A stretch of DNA of 64,000 bases from Akebia trifoliata. Lineage: Eukaryota; Streptophyta; Magnoliopsida; Ranunculales; Lardizabalaceae. Positions 1 to 10,099 of this stretch are shown here, one piece after another (the first letter of the stretch is position 1; every line of letters begins with the position of its first letter). Made by a program: the position numbers and the translations under genes. The DNA lies in NCBI GenBank assembly GCA_017979445.1, contig CM030715.1, positions 11,276,187 to 11,340,186 of the forward strand, given 5' to 3'. The notes beneath the pieces are model-generated. The model was not told where the DNA came from. It saw only the letters and a list, made by a program, of their open reading frames with translations, and made no database searches.

Positions 1-651
1 GTTGATTGATGTAATGAGAGTTTTAAAATGTTTAGTTGCACATCCCTGGCTATATATACCAGTTAATTGTAGTTTCTTCTATAAAACTTTGTATATTTTA
101 AAATGATTCAATATGTTTATTCGTTCATCTTAGGAGAGCTTATTAATGGAAATCGTTTGCTTCCCTACTAGGTAACCATCATTACTCCCCATTTCCTTCT
201 CCATTTTAGTTTCAGATCCGGGGCTTTGCGAAGCAGGTGTAAAAAATGAATGAGGACTATCTAGTTGGTTAGATAGACAACCAGAGCCTGTTACCTGGTG
301 AGTATTGGGGCTATACCCCTTATAGTGTTAGTTCATTCAGGTAGTATTATTGGTCTTATATTGAGCGTTAAGACTTTTGTTAGAGTAAAAAATATTTGTA
401 TAATCCTGTATTTTATTTATCCTTCTGTACTCCAATCTATCGTACGTTATTAGATATATATAGACTTTCGTTATTATTCTATTTTGTATGTGTATATGCA
501 GGATATAGTGTATGTCGTTTATTAGGTGTAGGTTTTTAACGCCTTGGAATGCGAATATAAACAGAGGAGATCATGCAGAAATTTCAAGGCACCATCTAGT
601 GTCTTGAGATCTGACATGGGGTTTTGTGTTAGCATTTGACGGGGTGCCACA
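1..651 (+). repeat. Gypsy LTR fragment A (3' part, cut by window edge)
   Basis: This is the distal part of a long gypsy LTR. It begins in the block that reads 'ttagttgc.catccctggctata' in other copies (compare 61636) and ends at ggggtgccaca, the standard CA terminus of this family. It belongs to the subfamily of copies G and I, sharing the 'cgccttggaatgc' stretch before the end. The 5' part lies outside the window, so I cannot test for a TSD or tell a solo LTR from part of an element. Confidence 0.75.
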
Positions 652-1142
652 CTTATGGATATTAGTTATTTTGCACTATGTTATATGATGTAAACAAGAA
701 TTCTATTGTCTATTGTTATGCATAGATGAGTGGTTGGTTTATCATAGTTAAAGATTCTAACAAAGGAACCCTTTAGATTCATGTTGGGATTTCGAGGCAT
801 GATAACGTGGTATCAGAACTCAATATTACTTATGTATGGGATGAGCATTTTTCTGTGCCTAGAAGTTTTTCAGAATCTAGATAGAATGTAGGATAAAGAG
901 TAAGAGGGAAATTTATGTTAAATGTAAGTCACGAGACAATAATCTACTTGAGAAAACTATCATACTACATAGAATTTTTAAAGAATATATATTCAGGGAA
1001 AGCTTAATATACTACCTAAATTTTTGTTGGAGTAACTTGGATCAAAATTTTTTTGTGTGGATTATTGAATTTGTAGATTAGGTAAAATGAAAGGAAATAT
1101 AAATTTATCGAGAAATGTGACAAAGCCTCAAACTTTTGGGAA
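652..1142 (+). other. Ancient gypsy element J, leader region
   Basis: No open reading frame of note. The stretch carries a PBS-like sequence at 808-819 and continues, after the copia insertion, into the gag-like region at 11592. I infer that it is the end of the 5' LTR plus untranslated leader of old element J. The first part weakly resembles 26085-26150, the end of J's 3' LTR, which would fit. Confidence 0.4.
808..819 (+). other. Primer binding site-like sequence of element J
   Basis: The sequence tggtatcagaac differs by one base from tggtatcagagc, the usual plant LTR-retrotransposon primer site complementary to the 3' end of initiator Met-tRNA. Its orientation agrees with J's gag and 3' LTR on the + strand. 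Confidence 0.5.
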
Positions 1143-1147
1143 AAATC
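1143..1147. repeat. Target site duplication, left (AAATC)
   Basis: AAATC directly precedes the left LTR and is repeated exactly at 11587-11591 after the right LTR. This fixes both outer boundaries of the copia element. Confidence 0.9.
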
Positions 1148-2645
1148 TAAAATTACCAGCTTTGACAAGATAGAGACCTAGAGGGGGGTGAATAGAACTA
1201 TTTTAAAATTCTTCTGAATGTGAATATTAGGGTGTGAATGAATTTTTAATGAGTGTGTTAATCAGGGTGCATTCACTAAAACATCCATGAAATAAGATAT
1301 TTATGCAAGATATGATCAGTCATGATGTGCATCCAAATTGGCATAAAGATAAGGAAATCTAAGGCAAAATATGAGACACACGATTTATAGTGGTTCAGCA
1401 CCCGTGCCTACATCCACTCCCAAGAGAACCCAAATTGAGGGTTCTTTGTTGTCCACTAAAACTAAGGTTTTTGGTTCACCTTAAACCGCACATAGAATTT
1501 TTCGGGTTAATTCCGCAATCCTAAGATTGAATGGACCACATCCACTCAAAATCCTTGAGTTTTATACTTCGGAAACTCAGTAACCTTGTCACTCAACTTG
1601 AGTCCGCAACTCAATCAAGTGCTTGATTTTGAAGAAGAAATCAAGTAAACTATTACAAGAGTATTTTTAGAATTTAAAATACAGACAATCAAACTCACAG
1701 TTATGACGATTGAAGTGAGTTTGTTGTTCTTCAGTTCTTCATTACTCCCTTCAACAATGGCTTCTTGCCTCGCTCGATGTTAGAATGTAACTCTTGAAGG
1801 GTGGAGTAAGTAGAGCTTGATCAACTGAGATGAGGTAGTTTGATATGCATGATTTCGACTACCCTTCACGACTCTTCTTACTTCGTTAAGCCTTTTGAAG
1901 TATGCTTATTGGCTTGGGCTGAATTTCGAAGTTGTTGATCAAAACCAAGAAGAGGCCTAGAGCTTTTCTTTTATAGGAAGAGCTCTTAACGGCTTTCTGT
2001 AGGTGGCACCTGAATTCCAACGGTGGCATCGAACAATCATAACGGTCGAAAATCTTACCGTTTAGCATTTTCGGCAGTACTGACGGTGGAACCTTCAAGC
2101 TTCATCGGTGGGACCGATGAGTACTTTTACGGTGGAACCGCCAAAAGTATGCTTCTGCCACCGAATGAAAATTCCTTAATTAGTTCTAACGGTGGATGGC
2201 GGTGGGACAAACAAAGTGTTCTTCGGTGGAACCGATGCCTAATATATCGGTGGGACTGACAGGATTGTTCTTCTGCCACCGATAGAAGGTATCCCATGTT
2301 AATTGGTCGGTGGATATCGGTGGAACCGTCAAGATCTTCATCGGTGGGACCGATGAATATTCTATCGGTGAGACCGACAGGTTAGAGCTTCTGCCACCGA
2401 TAGAAGATATCTCAAAATGTTCGGTCGGTGGCTGGCGGTGGGTCCTTTACTCCTGCCGACAGCTTCTGATCCTCTTGAAATATACCTGTTCTGATGCTCC
2501 ACGGGTGATGATGACCCTTGACCTTGATTGGTTTTGATATATTTTGGATTTGTCGTTGAGTAATGAATACACAATAATGTTTCTAGTAGTTACATCATGA
2601 CATCACACGAGTACCCTTGGAATTGACAAAACATGGTATTAACAA
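1148..2645 (-). repeat. 3' LTR of the Sirevirus-like element
   Basis: On the minus strand it starts TGTTAATACC next to the polypurine tract. It ends at 1148, where the expected CA has become TA, read as TA instead of TG on the + strand. It is 1498 bp long, against 1487 bp for the partner LTR. It contains a cluster of TCGGT-GGN-ACCGA inverted repeats at about 2000-2440. Confidence 0.92.
2000..2440. repeat. Cluster of TCGGT-GGN-ACCGA inverted repeats, 3' LTR
   Basis: About ten short imperfect palindromes, with arms (T)CGGT and ACCG(A) around a GGN spacer, are scattered over about 440 bp. They are interspersed with half-sites of the form ctgccaccga. The array is CpG-rich against an AT-rich background. 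The partner LTR carries the same array, so it was in the parent element. Confidence 0.85.
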
Positions 2646-2907
2646 TCTCCCCCTTTGTCAATTACAAGACAAAACCAATCCTAGAATGCCAACTGTGACC
2701 CTTTGGAAAAAGTAATCACTTACATGAAGAGCCCAAAAGGATTTTACACAATATATATTACTACAAAGCATAAGAGCTCTTTGAGATTGCACAAACATTT
2801 TCAAATACAAGACACGCAGATATCTCCCCCTTACTCCTTGCAGTAATCATACATTCCTGCATTTAAACAAGTGTTCACAGGTGGGATTCCTTCTCCCCCT
2901 TTTTGTC
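2646..2907 (-). other. Polypurine tract array upstream of the 3' LTR
   Basis: On the minus strand a tract of the form gacaaagggggagat abuts the 3' LTR (2646-2661). Two further tracts of the same form lie upstream, ggagtaagggggagat at about 2820-2835 and gacaaaaagggggag at about 2890-2905. Several near-identical polypurine tracts before the 3' LTR are a known feature of Sireviruses. The adjacent tract is the likely plus-strand primer. Confidence 0.75.
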
Positions 2908-3121
2908 AGTGGTTGACAAAGGGGGCATCACCCTAAGGCCAACAGTCAAGGCAACCAACAACAGTGGTAGAGAAATACAATAGGGAACATGCATAATCAT
3001 AACCACATATTCATTAGAAACCTGAGTAGGTACAAAAGATAGATAAATACAGGATATGTTATAGACAGCGTGACCCAATTCAACAAAACAACAAAATAGC
3101 AAGAAAATGTAACAAACAAAA

Positions 3122-4322
3122 CTAAGCACTGCTAGAGCTGTCATCGGAGGTGGCGTGCCCGGGTACACAAGCCCGAATAAGAGTCTTGAGATAGCGGTTC
3201 ATCTTCTTGAGGCGCGACTCCAGACGAGTTTGCCCTTGGACCAAATGGAGCTGGCCGGCTTCCAAAGCAGCTAACCGAGACTCAAGATCGGAGGGGGGAG
3301 CCGGAGGTGGAGTGGGTGTGTCCGAAGGAGGGGGAGTGGCAGTCCGACGGGCAGAGCGAGGTGGAGGAGGTGCATCTGGAAGGACAATCCGCATCTTTGA
3401 GAGAGTTGCAGCCGTGAAACGGTCTTCATGAATCACTGGACTGGTGTCCTTTGGAAGACCACAATAAACTGCCAATTGGAAATGAGGTGGCCATAGGGGA
3501 GGTTACCGGAGGACCGTCCGGACCGTGCAAAACCTACAATCGTATGAAGAAGATAGGTGGCAAGACACATGGGTTGACTGGTAGCAACATAGTACAGAGT
3601 ATCAGCCATGTGCATGGCTACGTCGGTCTTGTTCCCAACACGCGGATAGTGACTCGAGGTAAACAATTTGTGAAGAAACCTATACCGCGGTAGAAGATCC
3701 GTGCCACGAATTGCACTATCCTTGACCCACTGGATGTCCCGGCGCCCACAGAGTACATCCATATATGCATTCCAGCAAGACCCTAGGTCGGAAATGGGAT
3801 TGGGATGGTTGACATGGGTGCAAGTGATACCAATATGGAGGCAATGGTGGCAGTCGTAACATGAGTGCTGATCTGAGTGGGCGTGCCGAATGCCACCACA
3901 TCCAGAGATGGAGGAAAGTCACGAGAATCCACAATACTGGCATAGAAGCGACGGACCCGCGAAGGAAACACATCACCTCCAAGGTCCAGAAGTGCCTCCC
4001 ACCCCATCTGATGTAGTAGATCAGGAATGCCAAAGGGGTGCACCACTGTGAGATCCACGTGGCGTTCATAGACAATGGGGCGGTCGCGAAGGGCTTGCAA
4101 GCGCTCTATATATTGGCGTTGGTCATTGTCAATGCCGACATCAGACGAAGGAGGATGTCGTGAGCCCTGTGGAGGAGGCAGATCAGCTTCCTTGTCATCT
4201 GAGTCGTCGGCCTCAGCAGAGGAGGACGATGAGGAGGACGGTGGGGCAGTGGATGTTGAAGCATGCTTGCTTCGAACATTTCGTTGGGCTGGAGGAGGTT
4301 ACACTTGGCGACGACGCGCCAT
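3122..4322 (-). pseudogene. Env-like third gene of the Sirevirus-like element, broken
   Basis: Downstream of pol, on the same strand, a gene can be followed from an ATG at 4322 through three frames. There is a stop codon seven codons in (4299-4301), a frameshift near 3780 and another near 3470. Readable segments include ERHVDLTVVHPFGIPDLLHQ followed by MGWEALLDLGG, then LPYGHLI, then LSKMRIVLPD. The last frame ends in a Pro-rich stretch and a short heptad-like helix (LESRLAALEAGQ ... LESRLKKMNRYLK) before a Ser/Asp tail. The pattern matches the plant-specific 'putative plant transposon protein' family often found as the third ORF of Sireviruses. It has been called env-like by position; I see no signal peptide and no clear membrane segment, so envelope function is not supported here. 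Confidence 0.65.
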
Positions 4323-4544
4323 GAGGGTACTGAGGATCCCAACGGAGAGCAGGGTTAGCAGGGCTAGGAGAAGCATCATGGTGGCAAGCAACAAGAGAGA
4401 AAGAGGGAAGAAAGAAGAAGACGAAGCAAGAGGGAGAGTGAAGCAATGGAACAATGAGGGAAGTGAAAGGACGCGAAGGGAAATTAAAGAGAGAAAAGAA
4501 GAAAGAGAAAAAGAAATTTTGAAAAACGAAGAGTCGCGTTCTGT

Positions 4545-4640
4545 CGGTCGAACCGTCAAAATTAGTCGGTGCCACCGATATCTGCCGATGAGTAATTTGG
4601 CGGTGGAACCGACAAAATGCTCATTCTGCCACCGACAGAT
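4545..4640. repeat. Extra copy of the inverted-repeat motif inside the element
   Basis: Between the end of pol and the env-like gene the same motif recurs: cggtgccaccga near 4567, cggtggaaccgac near 4602 and ctgccaccgacag near 4626. The motif is therefore not confined to the LTR. It also sits directly upstream of the third gene, where a subgenomic promoter would be expected; that placement is suggestive only. Confidence 0.7.
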
Positions 4641-4744
4641 GTCTGCTCCAAAATTCATATATATTTTTTTTGTTTTTTTTTTGGTTTTTTTTTAGCATGC
4701 CGAGTGCACACAGGCACTTTTGAATGATGTCGGAACGACCCTGC

Positions 4745-5546
4745 TCACAATGAGCAGACCCCAATGGATTTTCGAAGGTGATCAAACCGTAAGGAATCGA
4801 GGGGCTTGGTGAAGATATCAGCAAGTTGATTTTCAGTCGGGATATATTCCAAGCGGATGGTGTGTTCTTCAACAAGTTCACGAATGAAGTGATGCCGAAT
4901 ATCAATATGTTTAGTGCGAGATATTGATGGCACTGGTGTTATCGCATAAGAGGCTCATCGTATCTTGAGATATCCCATAGTCCGCGAGCATCTGCTTCAT
5001 CCAAAGAAGTTGAGCACAGCAACTCCCAGCAGCAATGTACTCAGCCTCAGCAGTTGAAAGAGATATGGAACTTTGCTTCTTACTATACCAGGCAACTAAA
5101 CAATTCCCGATGTAGAAACAACCACCACTGGTGGATTTTCTATCATCCATGTTGACGGCCCAATCGGCATCGGAGTACTCGGCAATGATGGACGAGGAAT
5201 CAAATGGATACTAGAGTCAATTTTTTGTGGTACCGGCGACGTACCTGATAATCCTCTTAACAGCTAGGAGATGAGATTCCTTAGGATCGGCTTGAAAACA
5301 GGCACAAGTGCCTACACTGTAAGAGATATCGGGCCTACTGGCTGTAAGATAAAGAAGGCTGCCAATCATACTCCTGTAAAGATGCTCATCTACACTTTTA
5401 CCTGAAGGATCTTTAAAAAGTTTAAGAGTGGTGCTAATAGGAGTATGATGTGTTCTACCAGACTTTAAGCCAAATCGATCTACCAAATCTCGCGCATATT
5501 TAGTCTGAGAAATGAACAGGCCATTCTCGAGTTGTTTAATTTGCAA
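4745..5546 (-). pseudogene. pol: RT connection and RNase H region of pol (Sirevirus-like copia)
   Basis: From 5546 the frame shows the RT thumb/connection segment (TKYARDLVDRFG, SRPDISYSVG). It continues past two in-frame stops (TGA 5217-5219, TAG 5211-5213) into copia-type RNase H: YSDADWA, STSGGCFYIG, SLSTAEAEYIA and LLCDNTSAI supply the acidic residues. Near 4925 a small deletion removes several codons and shifts frame. The C-terminal tail (RTKHIDIRHHFIREL ... LADIFTKPL) ends at 4745. RNase H degrades the RNA template during cDNA synthesis. Confidence 0.9.
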
Positions 5547-5559
5547 TCCCAGGAAAAGC

Positions 5560-6477
5560 TGAGTTCACCAACCATGCTCATTTCGAATTCGGATTGCATA
5601 AGGTGAGCAAATTTTTTGGCCAATCCTTCGGCGTGGATCCGAACACAATGTCGTCCACATAGATTTGAGCAATGAGAGTGTCGCCACCAATTCTTTGAAC
5701 AAACAGCGTTTTATCAACGCTCCCCCTAACAAATTTATGACTGAGCAGAAACTGAGTCAGTCTTTCATACCAGGCACGGGGGGCCTGTTTGAGACCGTAG
5801 AGAGCCTTTTTTAATCTGAATACTTGGTGAGGATGTTTGGGATCAACAAATCCTTTTGGTTGTTCAACATATACTTCCTCATCTAAGAAGCCATTGAGAA
5901 ATGCACTCTTAACGTCCATTTGGAATAGTTTGAATTTCAACACACATGCAATGGACATCAAAATCCGAATTGACTCAAGTCTTGCCACCGGGGCAAAGGT
6001 TTCATCAAAGTCAATCCCCTCAATCTGAGAGTAGCCCTGAGCAACCAGACGAGCTTTATTTCGGACAACATTGCCAAGTTCATCAGATTTGTTCTTATAA
6101 ATCCACTTAGTCCCAATGACATTCTTGTCAGATGGCCTTGGTACAAGCTGCCAAACCTGATTCCTATGAAATTGAAGAAGTTCGTCTTGCATGGCTTGGA
6201 CCCAGTATTCATCATGGAGGGCTTCATCAATATTTTTGGGTTCCAACTTGGATGTGAAGCAAAGATGACTATTTAACGTCTCAAGTTGCCGTCGGGTTTT
6301 TACTCCGATGTGAGGATCTCCAAGGATTTGACTGGCGGGATGACCCTTGACAACAGGTAGTGTTTCTGGAACTAGAGACGTTGGGGCTGGCAAGGATGTA
6401 AGAGGGAACACTCCCTCGTCCTCACCTTCAGTGTCAGAGGGACCATTCTCCTGAATGGGTTGATCATCGATCACCAC
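5560..6477 (-). pseudogene. pol: Reverse transcriptase region of pol (Sirevirus-like copia)
   Basis: The 299-codon frame carries the standard copia RT blocks: [11 protein letters not shown] (141-151), [16 protein letters not shown] (156-171), [11 protein letters not shown] (186-196), [13 protein letters not shown] (226-238) and the catalytic box IYVDDIVFG (272-280). A frameshift near 5625 and another near 5555 separate it from the RT connection and RNase H. The YVDD aspartates are intact, so loss of function is by frame and not by active-site change. Confidence 0.92.
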
Positions 6478-6479
6478 AT

Positions 6480-7317
6480 TTATGGATTCTTGAATTGCGG
6501 AGGTCCTCTGATTGAATACTCGAAAGGCTCGACTGTTTGAGGAGTATCAAAAAAAATTGCTGGATCGCTTTTCGAATCAAACTTCCCCAAATGTTCCCTA
6601 TCTCTAAGGATAACACTTGCTCCCGAAGACCCTAAAGTGCTTAACACTCGGAGTTTTGTTGTTCCATAGTTCATATGCTGTTTTATTCAGGCCTGTGAGA
6701 TATACTCTATTGATGATGTGACAGGCAGTGTTTACAGCTTCGGCCCACAGACTTTTAGGAAGATGTTTACTGTGTAGCATGACTGTGGCCATTTCTTGAA
6801 GAACGCGATTCTTTCTCTCAGCAACTCCATTTTGCTGAGGGGTCTTCGGAGCGGAAAATTCATGTCGAATTCCATGATCATCGCAGAATTGTGTGAATCG
6901 ACTATCCTCAAACTCTCCACCATGATCACTTCTTATTCTACCAACAACAGATTCCTTTTCTATTTGGATACGCGTTATGATCTTTTTGAATTCATCGAAA
7001 GTATCTGATTTCTCTCTTAGAAACGCAACCCAGGTGAATCTAGAGTAATCATCAACGATCACCAAGAAATGTCTCTTTCCCCCTAGACTTTGTACTTTAG
7101 TGGGACCTACAAGGTCCATGTGTAAAAGCGCAAGGGGTTTCGAGATTGCGAGAGTGGTTGTTTTTTTATGGGTACTTTGAATTTGTTTACCAATTTGACA
7201 TTCCCTACAGACATCTCTTGCTTGTTTACCCAATTTGGGTAATCCTCTAACTAACCCTTTTGAGGAAAGTCTAAACAGGTTCTTATAGTGAACGTGACCC
7301 AGACGTTGATGCCATAA
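6480..7317 (-). pseudogene. pol: Integrase region of pol (Sirevirus-like copia)
   Basis: After the 7318 stop the frame encodes the HHCC zinc-binding region (HQRLGH ... CRECQIGK) and the catalytic core. In the 209-codon frame starting at 7233 the acidic triad is Asp40 (HMDLVGP), Asp103 (RSDHGGEF) and Glu139 (GVAERKNR), with the classic DD35E spacing. A single-base frameshift near 6615 and a second at the T-run near 6550 move the frame away and back. The 65 bases between them are the only part out of phase. The enzyme inserts the cDNA into the genome; the catalytic residues survive but the frame does not. Confidence 0.9.
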
Positions 7318-8166
7318 CTAGACTTCATCAATTTGAGCCATGTTGCTAACTGTGGTCTCTCTTGAATTTTTTATAACATAACAGTTATCAGAAGTGCGAA
7401 GGCCTCTCATGATAATTTTTCCATTCAGTGTGGAGATCTCGCACACTTCACGATTGAAGCTCACTCGGTGATCCTTGTCACAAATTTGGGATATGCTAAG
7501 AAGGTTATGTTTCAAACCATCTACGCACAATACATTTTCCACCGTGGGCAATCCATGGCCACTGACAGTTCCTCGCCCAATAATCCTAGTGGTGCTGCCG
7601 TCACCAAAAGTGACTATTCCTCCATCAAAATCAACCAAGTGGCTAAATTGACTTCGGTCACCCGTCATGTGTCGGGAGCAACCACTATCAAGATACCAAC
7701 GTGAATGATTCCCAGCTTTGAGGGCTGTGTGAATTACAAGGCACTTGTTGTCCCCATTTTTGACTTTCCATTGTAAAGTCGTCTTGGGGGGATTGCATTT
7801 AGTAGGAGAGTCCTCCTTACTAGGTGAGCTTTTCTTAGGGGACCTACCCTTCTTGGGTGATTTTGAGGAAGAGTTTTTCATTTGGTACCTTCTTCCACTT
7901 TGATTACCCATACTTGATTCAGCAAGAGCTTTAGCTTTTAGATTTAGATAGGCAATCTGTTTGAAGAGTTCCCCAATATTGCTGTTTTGTTTGGGAGAAG
8001 ATGAATTCTTTGTTCCCTTCCATTTTGGTGACTTTTCTTTCTTTGTTTTTTCAACTTTATTCACCAACGGATTCTTTCCCTTATCATGCTTCTTCTGTTC
8101 AACCGATAAAGATTTACCAATAGAGGTCTGAGAGGTTGCGTGTAGATAGTTTTGTATTTGATACAT
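7318..8166 (-). pseudogene. pol: Protease region of pol (Sirevirus-like copia)
   Basis: A 282-codon frame covers a Lys/Ser/Pro-rich linker (residues about 20-130) and the retropepsin-like protease, with catalytic motif WYLDSGCSRHMTGD (Asp160-Ser-Gly). The frame ends in a TAG at 7318-7320. The next codons in the same frame continue straight into the integrase zinc-binding region (WHQRLGH). The stop is thus a point mutation, most simply TGG to TAG, and not a natural gene end. The protease would cleave Gag-Pol inside the virus-like particle. Confidence 0.88.
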
Positions 8167-10036
8167 TCAAATTTCATGTGGCCCGTTCTACCACAGAAGT
8201 TGCATGTGATAATCTTTTTGGAGTCTTTCTGAGTGTTTGATGACTCTCCATGTGCAAGCGTAGGAGGAGATGGAGGTGATGCAGAAGTATAACTGTCATA
8301 GCCTATTCCTCCTTTATCTCCATAGGATTTTTGCACTCCTAGAAGTTTTTGTAACTCCAAGCTACCATGAGTGTAGTTATACTCAAGTCTAGTCTTTTGT
8401 TTTTGCAGTCTATCGACGTCAAACTTAAGAACTTTGTTTTCATCACGGAGATTAACTAATTCTAAGTTTAGACGAGCTATTGTGGAGTTGGCCATCGAGA
8501 GGAGATTCTTGAGTTGTTGAAGATTTTTTACCATCTCCTCTTTCTCAATCAGGACTGTCTCAGATGTAGAGAGCAAGCTAGACTGTCTTTCTAAGGTTGT
8601 AGAGAGCTGAGTCTTAATATCTTCTAATTCAAGTCCTAAGGAGAGTTTTTCCTTGCACATTTCCTCATATTGGGCATGCCACTGTTCTTTTTGGAGTTTT
8701 TCTCGACTATGTTTCTTGGTCAGTTTTACATGACTAACGAACAGTTGGTCAAATGCAGATTGGAGTTCAAGTTCATCACTGTCCTCATCTTCTCCTTCTT
8801 CATCAGAGGAAGAAGTGACCAAGGAGCGATTCTGACTTTCACAGTCCAGATCTCCTTCAAGTTCATCCCCATCTGGAATGTGACAGTGGTAGCAGCCATA
8901 AGGATTCGAAGAGTGTTTTGATCTTCATTATCTGATAGAGACCCTAGTTCTTCTTCGTCTCCAGATTCTTCAGAGTCATCCCATGTGGCCTTAGCAGCCA
9001 TTGTTGTGCCCTTATTCTTAGGTCTAGGTAGACCTTTGGATTTGGGTTTAGAGGGGCACACATTTGAGTAGTGACCACGACCGCCACATGTGTAGCACTC
9101 AGTATCTTCCCTTGGTTTAGACATGGTTCTACCTATAGGCGCATGTCTATCTATCGGATGATTACGTCTACTAGTGTTACCCGGTCCTCTTCTTTTGAAG
9201 AATTTTTGAAACTTTGAGGCTAACAAGGCTAAGTCTTCCTCATCCGAATCAGTCTCTTTATCCTCTTCAATCAATATCTTCTTATGATCATGGGAGGAGG
9301 ATTGAGATCCGATATGCGATGTTCGCTTGGATGTAGACTTTGAAGAGGATGTCTTCAGGACCTGAGTCTTCCCTTTTGAGGGAGGCCCTTCGAGATGGAG
9401 TTCGAAAGTAGTGAGAGACCCCATAAGTTCCTCAACGGTCATTGTTTCCACATCTCGGTATTCCTCAATTGAGGTGACCTTAGAGGCAAACCTCTTAGGT
9501 AGGGATCTTAGGATTTTTGCACAAATTCTACCTTGAGGGACAGTTTCACCTACATAAAACATAGAGTTGCAGATGTCACTTAGACGTGCGTAGAACTCTT
9601 GGACAGTTTCGCTTTCCTCCATTTTGATATTTTCAAATTGGGTACGGAGGAGTTGAAGTTTAGATTTTTTCACTATACTCGTGCCTTCGTGAGCGGCTTC
9701 TAGAATTTTCCATGCTTGCTTAGCCGACTGACACGTGCATATCCGTTGATATTCATCGTCGGAAATGGCACTCGTAATGGCATTTAGAGCCTTGTAATTG
9801 TTGCTACTGTCTATTTTGTCCTGTTCTGTCCATTTTCTTGATGGTCTCGAAACAGAAGTAGTGACACCATCTACTTCGATGATGTCAACGGGAGGTTCCC
9901 AACCTTCCTCAATCATGTCCCACACATCCCTACTTAGTGAGTTGATGTATATCATCATTTTATTCTTCCAGAAAGCATACTTAATGCCTTCGAACATGGG
10001 TGGACGAGCCGAGGACCATTTATCGGCTCTAGACAT
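8061..10036 (-). pseudogene. gag: gag of the Sirevirus-like element, frameshifted
   Basis: This encodes the capsid/nucleocapsid polyprotein that packages the element's RNA. Translation starts at the ATG at 10036, about 50 bases after the PBS. The first 436-codon frame has a copia gag domain (residues about 15-215) and a CCHC knuckle CYTCGGRGHYSNVC (314-327). Near 8900-8925 the frame shifts. The frame from 8822 continues with an acidic stretch, a long predicted coiled coil (about residues 35-160 of that frame) and a second knuckle CNFCGRTGHMKFEC (207-220). A further frameshift near 8160 leads into protease. Two knuckles separated by a coiled coil make this gag larger than that of ordinary copia elements and fit Sirevirus. 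Confidence 0.88.
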
Positions 10037-10085
10037 GGTGTAAGGTCACGGATCACTCAGGGTGGTTAGACCTTTATAGTAACCC

Positions 10086-10097
10086 GCTCTGATACCA
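10086..10097 (-). other. Primer binding site (initiator Met-tRNA)
   Basis: The minus strand reads TGGTATCAGAGC two bases after the end of the 5' LTR. This matches the canonical plant copia primer site exactly. Confidence 0.93.
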
Positions 10098-10099
10098 AT

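Noticed and set aside
4075..4695. 206-codon + strand frame
   Set aside because: It overlaps the minus-strand env-like gene and its upstream region. The Lys/Glu-rich part is the complement of a pyrimidine-rich stretch, and no domain is visible.
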